From the NCBI GenBank assembly GCA_016717005.1, contig JADJUF010000037.1, positions 620,001-684,000 of the forward strand: 64,000 nucleotides of DNA. The letters are read 5' to 3'. Source of the stretch: Myxococcales bacterium (GTDB lineage Bacteria > Myxococcota_A > Polyangia > Haliangiales > Haliangiaceae). This document shows positions 60,620 to 64,000 of the stretch, piece by piece. The position numbers were made by a program, and so were the translations under genes. The notes under the pieces were generated by a model. It was given only the letters and a program-made list of their open reading frames with translations. It did not search any database and was not told where the DNA came from. Every line of letters starts with the position of its first letter. The stretch's first letter is position 1.

Positions 60620-61894
60620 ATGTCCGCCCCGCGCCCGCCCCTGCCGTCGTCGGTCGATCTGATCGTGGTCGGGGCCGGCACCGCCGGCGCCGCCACCGCA
60701 GCGTTCGCCGCCGAGCGCGGGCTCCGGGTGGTGTGCCTCGATCGACGGCCGCTGACCGGCGCCGGGGCCCGCTGGGTCAACGGCGTCACCCGCGCCGCGC
60801 TGCGCGAGGCCGGGATCGTGCCCGACGAGGGCCTGGCCGAGCCGCCGCGGTTCCACCTCGTCAGCGCGCACCGCCGCGTGACCGTGCCGCGCCACGACAT
60901 CGTCGATCTCGACATGCGCGCGCTGGTGGCGCAGCTCCAGGCCCGGGCCCAGGCGGCGGGCGCGACCCTGATCGGCGACGTGGCCGTGCGCGGCCGCGAC
61001 GGCGTGACCGTGCTGACCGACGCCGGGCCGGTGCGCGGGCGCTGGATCGTCGACGCCAGCGGCCTGGCCGGCGCCGGGCTCATCGCCAACGCGGCCGTCG
61101 CGGCCGAGCACCTGTGCGTCGCGGCCCAGGGCGTCTACGAGGTGCGCGACCGCGCCGGCGCCGCCGCGTACTTCGCGGCGCGCGATATCCCACTCGGCGA
61201 GATCTGCGCCCGCGTCGGCATCGCCGGCGGCTTCTCGCTCCTGAACGTGCGCGTGCATCCCGGCGGCGACACCGTCGGCGTGCTGACCGGCTCGATCCCG
61301 GCGCTCGGCCACCCCGGCGGCAAGGCGCTGCGTGACGAGTTCGTGCGCGCGCAGCCGTGGATCGGCCCGATGATCTACGGCGGCGGCGGCGCGATCCCGC
61401 TGCGGCGCCCGCGCGAGGAGCTGACCGACGGCAAGGTGATCCTGGTCGGCGACACCGCCTGCCAGGTGTTCGCGGCCCACGGCTCGGGCATCGGCGCCGG
61501 CATCCTCGCTGGCAAGCTGGTCGCCGAGACCCTGGCCGCCGGCGGCACGCCGTTCGACTACGAGGTCGCGTGGCACCGTCGCTGGGGCGGGATGTTCGCC
61601 GCCTACGACGCCGTCCGCCGCTGGAACCAGCACCAGACACCCGACGAGCTCGACGCCGTCATCGCGCGGGGCGTGTTCGACGCCGAGCTGGCCCGGGCCG
61701 GCCTCGATCAAGATCTGCCGCGCCTGAGCCCGCGCGCGCTCGCGACCAAGCTGCCGGCGGCGCTGCGCGAGCGCGGCGTGATCGAGCTGGCGACCCGCAC
61801 CGCGGCCGCGCTGGCCCTGGGCCGGCTGTTCCCGCGCCGCGGGCCGGCCCGGCGCGCGTGGTCGGCGGCGATGCAGCGCCTGCTGCCGGTGTGA
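60620..61894 (+). CDS. FAD-dependent oxidoreductase, geranylgeranyl reductase-like
   Basis: A 424-aa flavoprotein from ATG 60620. The dinucleotide loop is 'DLIVVGAGTAGAATAAFAAE', and a later FAD motif is 'GKVILVGDTACQVFAAHGSG' followed by 'IGAGILAGKLVAETL'. The order fits the GGR/lycopene-cyclase/halogenase branch of FAD-binding-3 type enzymes that reduce or modify lipid double bonds. Substrate is not evident and no carotenoid or quinone genes are adjacent. Confidence 0.83.
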   Translation: MSAPRPPLPSSVDLIVVGAGTAGAATAAFAAERGLRVVCLDRRPLTGAGARWVNGVTRAALREAGIVPDEGLAEPPRFHLVSAHRRVTVPRHDIVDLDMRALVAQLQARAQAAGATLIGDVAVRGRDGVTVLTDAGPVRGRWIVDASGLAGAGLIANAAVAAEHLCVAAQGVYEVRDRAGAAAYFAARDIPLGEICARVGIAGGFSLLNVRVHPGGDTVGVLTGSIPALGHPGGKALRDEFVRAQPWIGPMIYGGGGAIPLRRPREELTDGKVILVGDTACQVFAAHGSGIGAGILAGKLVAETLAAGGTPFDYEVAWHRRWGGMFAAYDAVRRWNQHQTPDELDAVIARGVFDAELARAGLDQDLPRLSPRALATKLPAALRERGVIELATRTAAALALGRLFPRRGPARRAWSAAMQRLLPV

Positions 61895-61942
61895 CCAGCC
61901 GCGCGGAACGCCGTTGACAGCGCCGGCCGGGGGACCTACGAC

Positions 61943-63001
61943 GTGGCGGTGACTCCCACCGACGACGCCGTGACCGCCGACGACGATCTGCCCCTGCGCT
62001 TCGCCACCCGCAACGCGCTGGCCGCGCTGCCGTGGTTCGAGATCGATCACGGTGAGATCGTCGTGGCCGACCCGACGATCGGGCCGATCATCGACACCCA
62101 CACCCACTACGCGCTGCCGACCCTGTCGATCCACCACCTCGACATGACGCGGTCGACGCCGGACTCGAACCTGCTGCTCGGCGCGTGCTGCGCGCACCAC
62201 CTCGACATCCGCGCCAACCAGTGCTTCGCGCCGCACGAGCTGGCCGAGCTCAAGCGCGACCTCCTGCTCGGCGGGCTGACCGGGCGCGGCAAGCGCCCCG
62301 ATCACACCGCGCCCAACCTGGCCCGCGACATGGCCAGCATGAACGTGACCCACGCGGTCGTGCTGGGCATCGACATGGCGATCCCCAACCGCCACCCGAC
62401 CGACACCCTGCGCGCCGTCGCGACGCGATCCGAGGCCACGGGCTACGGCAGCGTCCACCCGCGCTCGCCGCTGGCCAAGATCCGGTTCGAGGAGCAGGTC
62501 CACCTGGGCGCGCGCGGCATCAAGCTGCACCCGCCCAACCAGCTGTTCCGCCCCGACGCCTGGTACGCGATGCGCATCTACCGCTGGTGCGGCGCCGCCA
62601 ACATCCCGGTGTTCTTCCACGCCGGCCCGGCCGGCATCGAGCCCAAGATCGGGCAGTACTGCGCGCAGATGCGCTTCTACGAGCGGCCGCTGCGCGAGCT
62701 GCCCGGCACCCAGTTCGTCCTCGGCCACGCCGGCTCGCTCCAGCACAAGGAGGCGATCGCGCTGCAGCGCCGCTACCCCAACGCCTGGCTCGAGATCTCG
62801 GGGCTGTCGCTGGCGCAGCTGCGCGAGGTCGTCACCGAGGCCGACCCGACGCGCGTGGTCTTCGGCTCCGACTGGCCGTTCTATCACCCGGTCTTGCCGC
62901 TCGCGAAGCTGATGATGGTCACGCGCGATCGCCCGCACCTGCGCGCCGCGATCCTGCACGACAACGCCGCGCGCCTGCTCGAGGCGACGAGGGCGCGCTG
63001 A
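61943..63001 (+). CDS. Amidohydrolase-2 family TIM-barrel hydrolase
   Basis: A 352-aa metal-dependent hydrolase from GTG 61943. Metal ligands and catalytic residues fit the family: HxH in 'IIDTHTHYALPTLS', 'RGIKLHPPNQLFRPD', His in 'IPVFFHAGPAGIEP', His in 'FVLGHAGSLQHKEA' and Asp in 'VVFGSDWPFYHP'. Substrate unknown. The sequence ends 'HDNAARLLEATRAR' and these codons with the stop are repeated downstream about five times. Confidence 0.88.
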   Translation: MAVTPTDDAVTADDDLPLRFATRNALAALPWFEIDHGEIVVADPTIGPIIDTHTHYALPTLSIHHLDMTRSTPDSNLLLGACCAHHLDIRANQCFAPHELAELKRDLLLGGLTGRGKRPDHTAPNLARDMASMNVTHAVVLGIDMAIPNRHPTDTLRAVATRSEATGYGSVHPRSPLAKIRFEEQVHLGARGIKLHPPNQLFRPDAWYAMRIYRWCGAANIPVFFHAGPAGIEPKIGQYCAQMRFYERPLRELPGTQFVLGHAGSLQHKEAIALQRRYPNAWLEISGLSLAQLREVVTEADPTRVVFGSDWPFYHPVLPLAKLMMVTRDRPHLRAAILHDNAARLLEATRAR

Positions 63002-63325
63002 TCTGCGGCCGCCGCGCCGGGCGCGACAACGCCGCGCGCCTGCGCGAGGCGACGAGGGCGCGTTGATCTGCGGCCGCCGCGCCGGGCACGACAACGCCGC
63101 GCGCCTGCGCGAGGCGACGAGCGCGCGCTGATCTGCGGCCGCCGCGCCGGGCACGACGACGCCGCGCGCCTGCGCGAGGTGACGAGCGCGCGTTGATCTG
63201 CGGCCGCCGCGCCGGGCACGACAACGCCGCGCGCCTGCGCGAGGCGACGAGCGCGCGTTGATCTGCGGCCGCCGCTCCGGGCACGACAACGCCGCGCGCC
63301 TGCGCGAGGCGACGAGCGCGCGCTA
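62957..63325 (+). repeat. 63-65 bp tandem copies of a gene 3' end
   Basis: The last ~45 bases of the amidohydrolase gene plus ~20 bases following (CACGACAACGCCGCGCGCCT...GCGCTGATCTGCGGCCGCCG, here shortened) recur at 63022, 63087, ~63150 and twice more. Each copy ends in TGA, or TAG in the last (63322-63324 region). The first downstream copies keep the codon pattern 'DNAARLREATRAR'. This fills the whole 329-bp gap to uvrC. Confidence 0.92.
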
Positions 63326-63330
63326 GCTGG

Positions 63331-64000
63331 TCACGCGCCGTCGTCGGGCGCCACCGCGGGCCCGTCGGGCGCCACCGCGGGCCCGTCGGGCGCCACCGCC
63401 GCCTCGGCCGGCGCGGCCGCGAAGTGCGCGGACACCGCGGCCGCGGCCTTCTTGTTCATGCCGGGCGCGCGCGCCAGCTCCTCGACCGAGGCCGCGGCGA
63501 TCGCCGCGACGGTGCCGAAGTGCCGCAGGAGCGCCTGGCGCCGGCTCGCGCCGATGCCGGGGATCTCGTCGAGCGAGCTGCGCAGCGCCGCCTTGCCGCG
63601 GCGCTCGCGGTGGAACGTGTTGGCGAAGCGGTGGGCCTCGTCGCGCAGCCGCGCCAGCAGGTACAGCTCGGCGGTGTTGGCCCGCAGCGCCAGCGGGTCC
63701 TTGACCCCGCGCACGAACACGCGGTCGGGCATGTCGCCGGCGGCGAGCTCGCGCTCCTTGGCCAGCGCGATCACGTCGAGCGCCGCGGCGTCGCCGTCGA
63801 GCGCGATGCCGAGGTCGCGCAGCGCCGCCACCGCCATCGCGAGCTGGCCCTTGCCGCCGTCGATCACCAGCAGGTCGGGCACCGCCCAGGCCGGATCGTC
63901 GCCGCCCTGGGATCGCTTGAACCGGCGCGACAGCACCTCGTACATCGACGCGAAGTCGTCGTTGCCGGCGGTCTTGATCTTGAACGTGCGGTAGAGCTGC
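63331..64000 (-). CDS. uvrC: Excinuclease ABC subunit C, C-terminal part
   Basis: C-terminal ~223 residues of UvrC, which makes the two incisions in nucleotide excision repair; the rest lies beyond 64,000. 'YRTFKIKTAGNDDFASMYEV' and 'RFKRS' lead into the RNase H-like 5'-nuclease core 'PDLLVIDGGKGQLAMAVAAL' and 'FANTFHRERRG'. Two helix-hairpin-helix units follow ('LDEIPGIGASRRQALLRHFG', 'LARAPGMNKKAAAAVSAHF'). The tail has three 7-residue AVAPDGP repeats (63349-63411). It is convergent with the amidohydrolase gene. Confidence 0.95.
   Translation of the reverse strand, partial: QLYRTFKIKTAGNDDFASMYEVLSRRFKRSQGGDDPAWAVPDLLVIDGGKGQLAMAVAALRDLGIALDGDAAALDVIALAKERELAAGDMPDRVFVRGVKDPLALRANTAELYLLARLRDEAHRFANTFHRERRGKAALRSSLDEIPGIGASRRQALLRHFGTVAAIAAASVEELARAPGMNKKAAAAVSAHFAAAPAEAAVAPDGPAVAPDGPAVAPDDGA

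Overview
The window is a very GC-rich, densely coded bacterial chromosome segment. Many genes start with GTG or TTG, and many encode short signal-peptide lipoproteins with a Cys lipobox. There are Asp-rich 'PDA' linkers, an IgGFc-binding-type lipoprotein, a Ser/Thr kinase joined to an AAA/TPR region, and GspE-N/TPR proteins. Together these suggest a myxobacterium-like organism (Myxococcota, perhaps Kofleriaceae/Haliangium-like). This placement is inferred from gene style; no rRNA gene is present.

Layout. 1-5.0 kb: end of a V/A-type ATPase operon (C-F-A-B-D) with translationally coupled starts. 5.1-9.0 kb: division genes ftsQ-ftsA-ftsZ, closed by a clear intrinsic terminator. 9-17.3 kb: small membrane, EF-hand and lipoprotein genes, and a minus-strand run xseA - receiver/GGDEF-like - aroE. 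17.3-25 kb: cysS, a glutaredoxin coupled to a Pro-rich conserved protein, a DUF1232-like protein, upp (3' end lost in a homopolymer artefact), an OmpA-like lipoprotein and a methyltransferase. 25-34.5 kb: hemerythrin, Pal-like and beta-barrel-like proteins, large lipoproteins and a SEC-C protein. 34.5-44.4 kb: thiolase, a frameshifted kinase-ATPase-TPR regulator with a receiver-like partner, an ArsR-rhodanese regulator with an MFS transporter, and a fused acetate kinase/PduL phosphotransacylase. 45-56 kb: GFA protein, an IS200/RAYT-like Y1 transposase between two repeat fields, a GspE-N protein, an esterase-like lipoprotein, a TPR metallopeptidase and a nucleotidyltransferase pair. 57.8-60.5 kb: archaeal-type XPB helicase and Bax1 nuclease, about 3 kb from uvrC at the right edge, which belongs to the other excision-repair pathway.

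The most unusual theme is in the gaps. At five separate genes (4.98, 9.6, 27.1, 60.4 and 63.0 kb) the last tens of bases of the coding sequence, in four of them clearly with the stop codon, are copied once or several times just downstream. Other gaps hold 41-, 74-, 35- and 6-bp arrays, a 172-bp inverted-repeat element flanked by CTAG, and a doxX remnant between direct repeats. Three places look like assembly or sequence errors: ftsZ near 8,507-8,512, the kinase gene at 36,554-36,556, and the poly-G/poly-T block at 22,036-22,435.
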